In this document: piece after piece, positions 1 through 6,063 of the stretch
Layout of the letters: every line of letters starts with the position of its first letter
Position numbering within the stretch: the stretch's first letter is position 1
Assembly (NCBI GenBank): GCA_003135495.1
Contig: PLBX01000374.1
Span: 2,216-10,088 of the forward strand
Direction: 5' to 3'
Source of the DNA: Acidobacteriaceae bacterium
GTDB lineage: Bacteria > Acidobacteriota > Terriglobia > Terriglobales > Acidobacteriaceae
Length of the DNA stretch: 7,873 nt
Notes under the pieces: model-generated
What the model was told of the DNA's origin: nothing
What the model saw: only the letters and a program-made list of their open reading frames with translations
The model's database searches: none
Made by a program: the position numbers and the translations under genes

Positions 1-1
1 T

Positions 2-76
2 TTCTACGACGAGAAAGATTTGCTCACTTTTTTGGAGTCAAGCCGGATCGTTGCGGCTGAGGCGGCGCATGACTGA
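2..76 (+). CDS. C-terminal end of a probable excisionase-type HTH protein (partial)
   Basis: An open frame enters from the left edge and stops at 74-76. It encodes 24 residues beginning FYDEKDLLTFLESSR and ending AAEAAHD. A tyrosine or phenylalanine, an acidic pair and then a D-L-x-x-F-L helix is how the last strand and helix of MerR/excisionase-like (HTH_17) DNA-binding domains usually end, so this is probably the tail of a small DNA-binding protein. Its stop overlaps the ATG at 69 by 8 bp, the same overlap seen between the next two genes, which suggests one translationally coupled early operon. Only the end is visible, so the family assignment is inference. Frame 1 is also open to a stop at 58-60, but its product looks less like a known domain. 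Confidence 0.45.
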   Translation, partial: FYDEKDLLTFLESSRIVAAEAAHD

Positions 77-392
77 CTCCCCAAAACATCAAGAGAAACG
101 AATCCTCTGGGCACTTCAAGCGGCCTGGCCGAACTGGGTTCCGGCGCCGGAGCTCTCACGGATAGCACTGCAATATGGCCGTGCAATTTTTTCCCTTCGG
201 CATCGTCACGGATGGCTGATCGCCAATCGCGTGCGCACCGTCGACGGTGTAAAGCATGGCGAGTTTCGTTTAGGTTCGCGGCCGGTTCCATCGAGCGCGG
301 AACTGCGCCGCGGCGCCGGGCAATCTCCATCACCGCCAAGCATCGGATTACTTTTCGATGTGCTCCCAGAAAGGCATCGCGACGATGGCTAA
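69..392 (+). CDS. Winged-helix DNA-binding protein, early operon
   Basis: This encodes a 107-residue protein. Residues about 10-69 read as a winged helix: a first helix (EKRILWALQ), a W-V-P-A-P-E-L segment opening the second helix, a recognition-type helix around LQYGRAIFSLRHR, and a wing formed by IANRV and HGEFRL on either side of a turn. The remainder is proline- and arginine-rich and probably disordered. The ATG at 69 is chosen because GAGG (59-62) lies 6 bases before it; a TTG at 51 in the same frame lacks such a site. The stop overlaps the next start by 8 bp (ATGGCTAA). Small winged-helix proteins of this kind are common in prophage early regions next to replication genes. The DNA target is unknown; a regulatory or replication-accessory role is inferred. 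Confidence 0.7.
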   Translation: MTDSPKHQEKRILWALQAAWPNWVPAPELSRIALQYGRAIFSLRHRHGWLIANRVRTVDGVKHGEFRLGSRPVPSSAELRRGAGQSPSPPSIGLLFDVLPERHRDDG

Positions 393-1260
393 CCTTCCGT
401 GGTTTAAATTCTACGGGGCCGATTTTCTGCTCGATCCGGACGTCGACGCCATGCCGCGGGAAGCGGAGGCGTTACTAATTCGGATGTGGTGTGTCTGCCA
501 TCGCGAAGGATCCTGCCCGGCCGACGTTGAATCGTTGGCGCGAAAAACTCTCTGCAACTCGGCCTATGTTTCGCAATACCAGCTCCATTGTGAACCCTTC
601 TTTGAATTGCGCGACGGAAGGCTTTACAGCCGACGCATGCAAGAGGAGAGGCAGCGATCGGAACAGGCAAGAGTAAACGCAAATGCACGTTTCAAAAGCA
701 AAACAGATTCAAAGGCAGAATCAGATTCAAAGGCAGAATCAGAGCGTGGCTCAACCGTTGGCTTAGCCACTTGCTTAGCAGTTTGCTCAGCAAACGGCTC
801 AGCCAATTCCACACCGACCAATCTACATCCCCTAAACTATGGGGCGAAAATCTGCGACGAACTTGGGATTCCCCAGGTCAGAGCGAATCTTGAGGCCTTC
901 GCGGGCGCGATCGAAGCGCTGATTAAGAAAGGCAAGAGCCCGGCCGCGGCTTTCGAATTTCTACTCGCCAGAGCGAAAGACGATCAGGAATCGGGAGAAC
1001 TCGCAACGCCTGTCTTTTGGTGCAGGGACGGACGGTACAACGCGACATCCCTGCGACGGCCGCCAGATGTTACCGCGAGGCCATCGGCTGCAGTCGGGGC
1101 CTGTCAAAGGTGCGCGGGCGAAAGAATGATTCACCAGATGGCGCACATCCCCGGACCTCGACTTGTTCCTTGTCCGGATTGCGTCCCGGAGGCCGCCAGT
1201 AGATCAGGCGAACCCGACCGCAACCAGCTTCCTCAAACACCGGAAGGATTGTCGACGTGA
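385..1260 (+). CDS. DUF1376-like phage replication protein with C-terminal zinc-ribbon motif
   Basis: This encodes 291 residues. The N-terminus (MANLPWFKFYGADFLLDPDV, then M-P-R-E-A-E-A-L-L-I-R-M-W) matches the opening of DUF1376/YdaU-type phage proteins, which sit in replication modules and resemble primosomal initiators. Residues about 4-92 form this domain. Residues 105-140 are a low-complexity linker encoded by tandem repeats (K-A-E-S-D-S units, then four-residue units such as GLAT and GSAN). A second helical domain spans roughly 150-215. C240-x2-C243 and C263-x2-C266 form a likely zinc ribbon near the end. The start at 385 is preferred over the ATG at 358 because the family begins at M-x-x-x-P-W and because it overlaps the preceding stop by 8 bp; AAAGG at 369-373 is a weak, distant ribosome site. 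A role in replication initiation is inferred from family and context, and from the origin-like repeats inside the gene. Confidence 0.72.
   Translation: MANLPWFKFYGADFLLDPDVDAMPREAEALLIRMWCVCHREGSCPADVESLARKTLCNSAYVSQYQLHCEPFFELRDGRLYSRRMQEERQRSEQARVNANARFKSKTDSKAESDSKAESERGSTVGLATCLAVCSANGSANSTPTNLHPLNYGAKICDELGIPQVRANLEAFAGAIEALIKKGKSPAAAFEFLLARAKDDQESGELATPVFWCRDGRYNATSLRRPPDVTARPSAAVGACQRCAGERMIHQMAHIPGPRLVPCPDCVPEAASRSGEPDRNQLPQTPEGLST
704..743 (+). repeat. 18-bp tandem repeat, 2.2 copies, inside the replication gene
   Basis: The unit CAGATTCAAAGGCAGAAT occurs perfectly at 704-721 and 722-739, followed by the first four bases of a third copy. It encodes repeated K-A-E-S/D-S residues, so it preserves the frame. 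It lies in the most A-rich part of the gene (about 687-743) and immediately left of the 12-bp palindromic array. That arrangement, an A-rich tract beside repeated protein-binding sites, is usual for iteron origins. It may instead be simple linker expansion. Confidence 0.85.
748..804 (+). repeat. Five-unit, 12-bp-phased palindromic array; candidate replication origin iterons
   Basis: Five 9-bp units start exactly 12 bp apart: GGCTCAACC (748), GGCTTAGCC (760), TGCTTAGCA (772), TGCTCAGCA (784) and GGCTCAGCC (796), separated by GTT, ACT, GTT and AAC. Four of the five are perfect inverted repeats (GCT-Y-AGC core). When the first base changes from G to T the last changes from C to A, so symmetry is kept. 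This points to a dimeric binding site or hairpin rather than to protein sequence alone. Repeats inside the gene for the initiator, next to an A-rich tract, parallel the lambda origin within gene O. The repeat structure is seen directly; origin function is inference. Confidence 0.6.
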
Positions 1261-1311
1261 TCATAGTGAAAGTATTACATAGGTGGACATCGATGTGAAA
1301 GGGAGAGGAAA

Positions 1312-2010
1312 ATGGTTCCAGTTATAAAAGTAGATATTGCAGCGGCAATGGCAGGGCTCCAAAGGGTTCGCCAGGATCAGATCCCGTTCGCTACCAGCCT
1401 AGCAATTAACCACTGTGCCGACGCTTCGATCAACGATCTCGTGGTTTGGGTGCAAAGCATATTCAATTTTCGCGGCCAACAAACAGCTTGGATCAAAAAT
1501 AAGTGGTTCAAATCGCGATGGAGCGACAAATACAACCTCACAGCCTACGTGCTCGGAATGCTCGATTACTTGCTACTGCACGAGGTTGGAGGAATCAAGA
1601 CACCACACCGCGGCGCATCGCTAGCTGTACCGCTTGGCACTTTACGGTTTCAGCGTATTCCTGCAACGCTGCGACCTCGATATCTATTAGGCACAGGTGA
1701 TCTACAGAATGTGCTCAAAGCAGCGTCATTAGGACCACGATCTAGGAAGAAGCAGTTCGCCACATTTGGACAGGCATTCATCCTTGATCTAAATGGCAAG
1801 CGATTCATAGCGATGCGAACTGGACAGGACGTCGGTATCCCAGCCAACGCAGCACGGCTCAAAGGCATTCATCTGCTGTACTTCCTGACGCCGGCAGTGC
1901 GCATGGTGCCACGGCTGCATATGAAGGAATCAGTGGAGAAGACAGTAGCACGTGAGTTCAACGCCGCATTTGCCAGGGGGATGGCAGAAGCGATACGAAC
2001 GGCACATTAG
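1312..2010 (+). CDS. Putative phage minor tail or head-completion protein
   Basis: This encodes 232 residues with no signal peptide or membrane segment. The layout resembles a loose group of phage structural proteins (minor tail protein Z/gp10-like). It has a short strand (VIKVDI), a helix leading into L-P-F-A-like sequence (here IPFATSLAINHCA, residues 24-36), and a central V-G-G-I-K-T-P-H-R-G segment (92-101) followed by LAVPLG. A basic F-x-x-x-G-x-x-F strand region and a C-terminal helix rich in V-E-K-T-V-x-R-E-F-N follow. GGGAGAGG at 1301-1308 lies just before the ATG and supports the start. The gene stands alone between the replication gene (51 bp upstream) and a 173-bp gap downstream. 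In typical phages this protein sits after the capsid, so its place before the terminase-like gene is odd. The fold assignment is by pattern only. Confidence 0.45.
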   Translation: MVPVIKVDIAAAMAGLQRVRQDQIPFATSLAINHCADASINDLVVWVQSIFNFRGQQTAWIKNKWFKSRWSDKYNLTAYVLGMLDYLLLHEVGGIKTPHRGASLAVPLGTLRFQRIPATLRPRYLLGTGDLQNVLKAASLGPRSRKKQFATFGQAFILDLNGKRFIAMRTGQDVGIPANAARLKGIHLLYFLTPAVRMVPRLHMKESVEKTVAREFNAAFARGMAEAIRTAH

Positions 2011-2170
2011 AGTAGTGGAATATGAGGCACGATCTGAGGGTCAAAGTGGGAAAATGAAGCCCCGAGATATCCAAGGTACTGTCCCGACCGACGCCGCTGC
2101 GGGTGTCTCGCGACCGCGAAGTGTTGCTAGATGTAGACAATTTTTAGTTGTTTCCGTACTTCCAAGTTTC

Positions 2171-2176
2171 GGAGGT
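2171..2176 (+). promoter_or_regulatory. Ribosome binding site fixing a GTG start at 2184
   Basis: A perfect GGAGGT stands 7 bases before the GTG at 2184. The alternative upstream TTG at 2148 has no such site, so the shorter protein is preferred. Confidence 0.8.
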
Positions 2177-2183
2177 CGCTAAA

Positions 2184-2678
2184 GTGGACAAAGTTGAGAT
2201 AAGCGCGAACTGGGATCGGGCGGCGGAACGGGAATGGTTGAGTTACTTCTTTTGGACACCTGAAGCCTTCGCAGCCAACCATGGGATATCAGTCAGGCAG
2301 CTTCGCAACCTCACGTTGCAGGGCATGCCTTTTCACGGTAAACCTCACCGCGGCGTCCCTGGAAGCGGCATTCGGCTTGGCGTGGCGGCGGTGCAGTGGA
2401 TGCGTGAGTATCGCCGCGTGACCGCAGAGGGCCACTTCCGAGGCACCAGGGCGCTCATGTCGCTGGATGAGATCGACGGTCGGCACCAGGATGACACGCA
2501 AGCCTATTGGCGGCTGTACGGCGGCACTGAGCCTCATGACGATTGGCTTGATTTGAGAGCCGGGCAGGTGGCGCAGAGCGCCGCTCATGGGCAAAGAAGT
2601 TCAAGGAAATCCAAACCGCGACGGCAGCGGTGCCGGACTATTGACCGAATGGCGCTTTTTGGCGGATGGTCGTTTTAG
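2184..2678 (+). CDS. Nu1-like small terminase subunit or related HTH protein
   Basis: This encodes 164 residues starting at GTG. Residues about 24-75 carry a MerR/Nu1-type winged helix: WTPEAFAANHGISVRQLRN is a helix-turn-helix, L-Q-G-M-P-F is the turn that in lambda Nu1 homologues reads E-G-M-P-V, and IRLGVAAVQWMREY is the closing helix with its conserved tryptophan (W72). The C-terminus (about 133-155) is basic (SSRKSKPRRQR). Nu1 binds the cos site and brings DNA to the large terminase, and small terminase genes normally stand first in the head operon. Here the next gene is the major capsid only 25 bp on, with no large terminase, portal or protease between them. The 173 bp before the gene hold no clear promoter or hairpin. 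Regulator function remains possible. Confidence 0.5.
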   Translation: MDKVEISANWDRAAEREWLSYFFWTPEAFAANHGISVRQLRNLTLQGMPFHGKPHRGVPGSGIRLGVAAVQWMREYRRVTAEGHFRGTRALMSLDEIDGRHQDDTQAYWRLYGGTEPHDDWLDLRAGQVAQSAAHGQRSSRKSKPRRQRCRTIDRMALFGGWSF

Positions 2679-2693
2679 GGCACGGAGGCGCCC

Positions 2694-2699
2694 GGAGGA
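2694..2699 (+). promoter_or_regulatory. Ribosome binding site fixing the capsid start at 2704
   Basis: GGAGGA precedes the ATG at 2704 by 4 bases. The same frame is open upstream to an ATG at 2587, but that extension lies mostly inside the preceding gene and does not look like capsid sequence. Confidence 0.75.
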
Positions 2700-2703
2700 T
2701 CGA

Positions 2704-3786
2704 ATGGAAAACCGCATTATTTCGGGCAGCGACAAAAAGACTTTTTCTTTCACTAGGGCCATTCGGCACTTGGCTCATGAGGGTGGCAACCCGAGCTATG
2801 AGTTGGAAGTGTCCGCCGAAACTCAGAAGCGATTTGGTGCGTCATCTCATGGCGGCATCATGGTGCCGCTCGATCAGAACGTAGAAGTGCGCGCCGGACT
2901 GGTGACAAACACTAACTCCGCTGGCGGCTTCGATGTCCAGACGTCCGTGATGAGCTTGATCGAACTCCTGCGCAACGCGATGGTGGTGCGTGCGGCCGGC
3001 GCAACAGTGCTGGAAGGCTTGACGGATACGTTGTCGTTCCCCAAGCAGTTGACGCCTACCACCGCGAACTGGGTTGCTGAAAATCCGGGCTCTGACAACG
3101 TCGACGCTGATCTGACGCTCGGAAACGTTCCCATGAGTCCAAAGATGCTTACCGCGAGCACCAGCTTTTCGCGGAAGTTAATGGCGCAAGCTTCGCTCGA
3201 CGTTGAGGCGCTGGTCCGCAATGACTTGATCGAGACAAGCGCAATCGCTGTCGATTTGGCCGCGCTACAATGCCTCGGATCGAGCAACCAGCCAACCGGC
3301 ATCCTCAACACGACGGGCGTCAATGCAATCGCTCACGGCACGAACGGAGCAGCTCCGACCTATGCCGATTTCGTCGCGATGGAAACCGCGATCAATCAGA
3401 ACAACGTCCCAGTAAGTCCCACCCGCGCTTATGTGGTAACCCCAGAAGTGCTAGCCTTCGGTCGAAAGACCGCGAAGGTCAGCGGCCAATTGCTGGGCGC
3501 GATCGTTGGCGACGATGGCAAGATCAACGGATATCCGTCCTTCGTGACCAATCAGCTTCCAAAGACTCTGACCCTCGGCACGGCAAGCGACTGCCACGCT
3601 GGCGTCTTCGGAAATTTCAACGCGCTAATGATCGGTGTCTGGTCGGCAATCGAGATCCTTGTTGATCCGTACCGGTTAAAAAAACAAGGCATGGTGGAGG
3701 TTAGTTCGTACCTCATGTGTGACATTGCTGTGCGTTATCCGGTTGCTTTTAGTTTTTCGAAATACTGGTCTGCGGCACTACTGTAA
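2704..3786 (+). CDS. HK97-fold major capsid protein
   Basis: This encodes 360 residues. Hallmarks of the HK97 family appear in order. The N-terminal arm includes F-S-F-T-R-A-I-R-H-L-A (residues 14-24) and SYELEVSAETQKR. The turn GGIMVPLD (50-57) and S-A-G-G-F-D-V (72-78) match the family G-G-F-L-V-P signatures. LLRNAMVVRAAGATVL (88-103) is followed by NWVAENP (122-128), SRKLMAQASLDVEALVRNDL (156-175, the spine helix region) and CLGSSNQPTGILNTTGV (190-206, the conserved N-Q-P-T-G-I motif). The protein would assemble the icosahedral shell. It has only a short N-terminal arm and no fused prohead protease, and no protease gene is adjacent. Related capsids of this type are often preceded by or fused to a protease. 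The frame is complete and its motifs intact, so it looks functional. Capsid assignment is firm; particle type is not determinable here. Confidence 0.92.
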   Translation: MENRIISGSDKKTFSFTRAIRHLAHEGGNPSYELEVSAETQKRFGASSHGGIMVPLDQNVEVRAGLVTNTNSAGGFDVQTSVMSLIELLRNAMVVRAAGATVLEGLTDTLSFPKQLTPTTANWVAENPGSDNVDADLTLGNVPMSPKMLTASTSFSRKLMAQASLDVEALVRNDLIETSAIAVDLAALQCLGSSNQPTGILNTTGVNAIAHGTNGAAPTYADFVAMETAINQNNVPVSPTRAYVVTPEVLAFGRKTAKVSGQLLGAIVGDDGKINGYPSFVTNQLPKTLTLGTASDCHAGVFGNFNALMIGVWSAIEILVDPYRLKKQGMVEVSSYLMCDIAVRYPVAFSFSKYWSAALL

Positions 3787-3798
3787 GACGGAGGCTTC

Positions 3799-4005
3799 AT
3801 GATGCAGCCGGACGTTTTAAAAGCGGCGGGTGACTTACTCACTGTCGACCAGTTCGCGGCTCTCTGCGACGTTAGTCCGCGCACCATCGAACGTTGGCTG
3901 CAAGAGCGCCGCATCGATTCAATCAAACTGGGCGGTGCGATTCGCATTCCAAAGGTTGAAGTGATTCGCATGATGAGCACAGGCTATCGGACGCGTGCGT
4001 TGTAA
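3799..4005 (+). CDS. Excisionase/AlpA-like helix-turn-helix protein
   Basis: This encodes 68 residues, nearly all of them one MerR-type HTH_17 domain (13-60): LLTVDQFAALCDVSPRTIERWL forms the helix-turn-helix, QERRIDSIKLGGAIRIP the wing, and KVEVIRMM the closing helix. Proteins of this family act as recombination directionality factors or as small transcription activators. GGAGG at 3790-3794 lies 4 bases before the ATG at 3799 and 7 before the ATG at 3802, so translation may begin at the second methionine. It sits 12 bp after the capsid stop, inside the morphogenesis operon, whereas excisionase genes normally lie near the integrase or the early promoter. A role in controlling capsid or tail genes, or in excision late in the cycle, is possible. 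Confidence 0.75.
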   Translation: MMQPDVLKAAGDLLTVDQFAALCDVSPRTIERWLQERRIDSIKLGGAIRIPKVEVIRMMSTGYRTRAL

Positions 4006-4028
4006 GAACCCAAAAAAAAGGAGCAGCG

Positions 4029-4235
4029 ATGTTCACCACAAACGACAGAAAAACGGAAAAGAAAATCAGAGTTAGGTTTTTAAGGGATGCCGTTGCCGAC
4101 AAACGCGACTGGTTTAAAGACGACGTTGGCGACATTCCTGCGAGCGAGGCTCGACTGCTTTCACAAACGGCGAACGCATCCGGCATCTTTTGTGGCCGCG
4201 GTCCCAGCGTGCTGATGCTTAGCGAAAATATTTGA
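4029..4235 (+). CDS. Small phage protein of unknown function
   Basis: This encodes 68 residues with a near-ideal AAGGAG ribosome site (4018-4023) 5 bases before the ATG. The core K-I-R-V-R-F-L-R-D-A-V (12-22), a D-D-V-G-D-I-P turn (31-37) and an A-S-E-A-R-L-L helix (38-44) resemble short beta-rich phage proteins, often beside head or tail genes, with a consensus of the type R-V-x-F-L-x-D-x, K-x-G-D-x-x-x-L/I-P, A-x-x-L-I. It lies 23 bp after the HTH gene and is followed by a 140-bp structured gap. Function is unknown; a minor head, head-tail or packaging accessory role is a guess from location. Confidence 0.6.
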   Translation: MFTTNDRKTEKKIRVRFLRDAVADKRDWFKDDVGDIPASEARLLSQTANASGIFCGRGPSVLMLSENI

Positions 4236-4239
4236 GTTT

Positions 4240-4342
4240 TGGCCGGGCGGTAGTGTGGTGTTGCGGGAGATCCGTAACCGATGACGTTGTGCTGGGGGTG
4301 GTTCCCCAGTACGGTGTTCCTTGAATCAGAGCCGCCCGGCCG
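4240..4342 (+). ncRNA. Predicted three-way-junction RNA structure upstream of the tape measure gene
   Basis: The gap between two genes can fold as plus-strand RNA into a closed structure. The outer stem is GGCCGGGCGG (4241-4250) with CCGCCCGGCC (4332-4341): ten perfect pairs with a wobble at each end. Inside are a 7-bp hairpin (4260-4266 with 4272-4278, loop GAGAT) and a 15-bp hairpin (4283-4297 with 4304-4318, six-base loop), whose lower half uses several G-U pairs. Because G-U pairs become C-A mismatches on the other strand, the fold favours the same strand as the genes. It ends about 16 bases before the ribosome site (4358-4364) of the next gene. It may be a leader controlling tape measure translation, a processed small RNA, or a packaging or protein-binding element. 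No known RNA family was recognised. Confidence 0.5.
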
Positions 4343-4375
4343 CGAGGGGAACGAACTAAGGGAGACGAGTCAAAC

Positions 4376-6034
4376 ATGAGCACGCCGGCAGTTCAAGTTC
4401 CTATCAGTGCGGTTGATCTAACGGGGCCAGCATTTACCTCTGCCAGAGCCAACGCAGAAGCGTTTCATTCCGCAATAGAGTCGACAAATACGTCCTTTAT
4501 CAAGGCGCGCGGTGCAGCCGTTCTCTTGAATGAGGAAGTCGGCCTCAAAATGTCGCGCGGTCTGGCGCAGGCAGCGGTTGAATGTGCTCCACTGCGAGCT
4601 GCCCTTGAGATGGCATTTCCGGTCGTCGCTGTGATCGGGTTCGCCGAGGTTCTCGGACGCCTCCCCGCAATATTGGAACGCGCATTCGATTTTGTATCGG
4701 GCCTCGATGCCGAGAACAAACTGATTGAAGGAAACGCGCGAGTCGAGGAAAGCTTGCACAAGATCGCAGAGGCGACTGCGCTCGCGCAGGCTGCCTATGA
4801 CCGTCTCGGAAAGAGCGCGGAGCAAGTTGAGCTTATGAACAAGGCGCAGGCGGCCGCTAAGTTGGTTTCGTCGCAAAGTTTGTTATCAAGCCTGAAAGCG
4901 CAGTTAGTTGCAAACGAAGCGCTTGCCAAACAAACTTATCATGACCCCGGCAACCTGTTTGTCGGCGGACCAACTGAACAAGCTCTAGCAGCCAAGGAAT
5001 TGATACCTGCACTGAGTCAACAGGTTCGCATCCTCAGCGAGCAGATGAAAGGTTTCGAGATCGCGTCGAACGGTGCCGGAAAGAAGATGGACGAAGCGTT
5101 CACGACTGCAGCGGACAAGGCGGCAAAATTTGCGGAGGCCGGAAAGAAGGCGCAAATCGCTTGGGGTTGGATGGCAGATCGCAAACGTACTGGAACTGGA
5201 GGAAAAGGCGGAGCCCTAGATGCGCTAGAAAGTGCGCCGGGGCAATCAATGTTAGACAATGAGAGATTTTTCGACCCAACCGCAACTCCAAGCTGGATGT
5301 CGCAATTATCGAACCAGCAGGGCTCACTTTACAGCGGAACCAGTCAGGGCTTGGAACTGGTAAAAATTCAGACGGATCAGAATGAGGCTCTGAAAGAAGC
5401 GTCGACACTTTATGACGATGCGCGAACGAAGCTACAAAAATTTAATGACGAAATGAACAAACTTGTTGCGGTTTCCAACGCTACGCATATGAGTCAAGAG
5501 CAGTTTCGCGCAGACGCGGCCAAGATAGGAGAGACGCTCGACAAGAGTTCTAAGGCATATGCACAACTGGGCAACGAAATCGGAAAGACGCTCATGTCAA
5601 GCGAGCTATTTAGTAAGAAATGGTCGGAGGCCTTAAAGAAGGTACTCGACGACATCGTGAAACTCATTCTCCAGATGTACGTCTTCAAAACACTGGCAGA
5701 CTCGATGGGCGGCAAGAATGGCGGATTCTTTGGGCAACTCTTCGCTGGCATGGCCGGATTGAGCGGCAAAGCTTCTGGTGGTCCAGTCTCCAGCGGGATG
5801 TCTTACATAGTCGGCGAACAAGGCCCGGAACTCTTCACGCCCGGATCATCGGGCGCGATCACTCCAAATGGAGCGATGGGCGGCACAACCAACCACTATT
5901 ATGATCAGCGCGGCGCGATTGTTACCGACGATCTAGTCCGGAAGGGACAGCTCGCCAGTGCCATGCGATTTACGGAGAGTCGATCGATTGCGCGCTCTGT
6001 TGCGGCGACGGCTCAGTTAGCAGCGAGGAGATAA
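4376..6034 (+). CDS. Phage tail tape measure protein (short)
   Basis: This encodes 552 residues. The N-terminal 60 residues are followed by a hydrophobic helix (about 74-98, ALEMAFPVVAVIGFAEVL) of the sort found in tape measure proteins. A long alanine-, lysine- and glutamate-rich helical region with coiled-coil character spans about 110-440. W-S-E-A-L-K-K-V-L-D-D-I-V-K then leads into a hydrophobic stretch (LILQMYVFKTLADS). The C-terminal motif S-G-G-P-V-S-S-G and Y-I-V-G-E-Q-G-P-E-L-F-T-P-G (about 467-490) is a recurrent signature of lambda-type tape measure C-termini. The protein sets tail length; at about 1.5 angstroms per residue it would give a tail near 80 nm. AAGGGAG (4358-4364) is a slightly distant ribosome site. 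No tail chaperone pair or major tail protein precedes it in the window, which is unusual. Confidence 0.82.
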   Translation: MSTPAVQVPISAVDLTGPAFTSARANAEAFHSAIESTNTSFIKARGAAVLLNEEVGLKMSRGLAQAAVECAPLRAALEMAFPVVAVIGFAEVLGRLPAILERAFDFVSGLDAENKLIEGNARVEESLHKIAEATALAQAAYDRLGKSAEQVELMNKAQAAAKLVSSQSLLSSLKAQLVANEALAKQTYHDPGNLFVGGPTEQALAAKELIPALSQQVRILSEQMKGFEIASNGAGKKMDEAFTTAADKAAKFAEAGKKAQIAWGWMADRKRTGTGGKGGALDALESAPGQSMLDNERFFDPTATPSWMSQLSNQQGSLYSGTSQGLELVKIQTDQNEALKEASTLYDDARTKLQKFNDEMNKLVAVSNATHMSQEQFRADAAKIGETLDKSSKAYAQLGNEIGKTLMSSELFSKKWSEALKKVLDDIVKLILQMYVFKTLADSMGGKNGGFFGQLFAGMAGLSGKASGGPVSSGMSYIVGEQGPELFTPGSSGAITPNGAMGGTTNHYYDQRGAIVTDDLVRKGQLASAMRFTESRSIARSVAATAQLAARR

Positions 6035-6063
6035 GCGAGCCCCCGTTTACAGCTTTTTTCATA

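Noticed and set aside
4..339. Long minus-strand open frame opposite the first genes
   Set aside because: Its composition is arginine- and alanine-rich without domain features, and the plus-strand genes there have start signals and recognisable folds.
704..804. CRISPR array
   Set aside because: The repeats are 9-18 bp and contiguous or spaced by 3 bp, with no spacers of CRISPR length and no cas genes.
1249..1278. Promoter-like pair TTGTCG and TATTAC with 18 bp between
   Set aside because: Both boxes match weakly and chance matches are common; the spacing alone does not support a feature.
2108..2156. Small inverted repeats (TCGC/GCGA and ACAA/TTGT) in the gap before the terminase-like gene
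   Set aside because: The stems are 4-5 bp and unsupported by any other signal.
2587..2703. Upstream in-frame extension of the capsid gene
   Set aside because: It lies mostly within the preceding gene, looks unlike capsid sequence, and the ATG at 2704 has its own ribosome site.
4219..4324. Programmed -1 frameshift at the end of the 68-residue gene, driven by the downstream stem
   Set aside because: The -1 frame is open only to a TGA at 4322-4324, does not reach the tape measure, and no canonical slippery heptamer is present.
4465..4876. Minus-strand open frames opposite the tape measure gene
   Set aside because: They are shadows of a long helical coding region with no ribosome sites or recognisable motifs.
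6035..6060. Possible terminator after the tape measure (T-run at 6053-6058)
   Set aside because: Only a 4-bp AAGC/GCTT stem with a large loop can form before the T-run.
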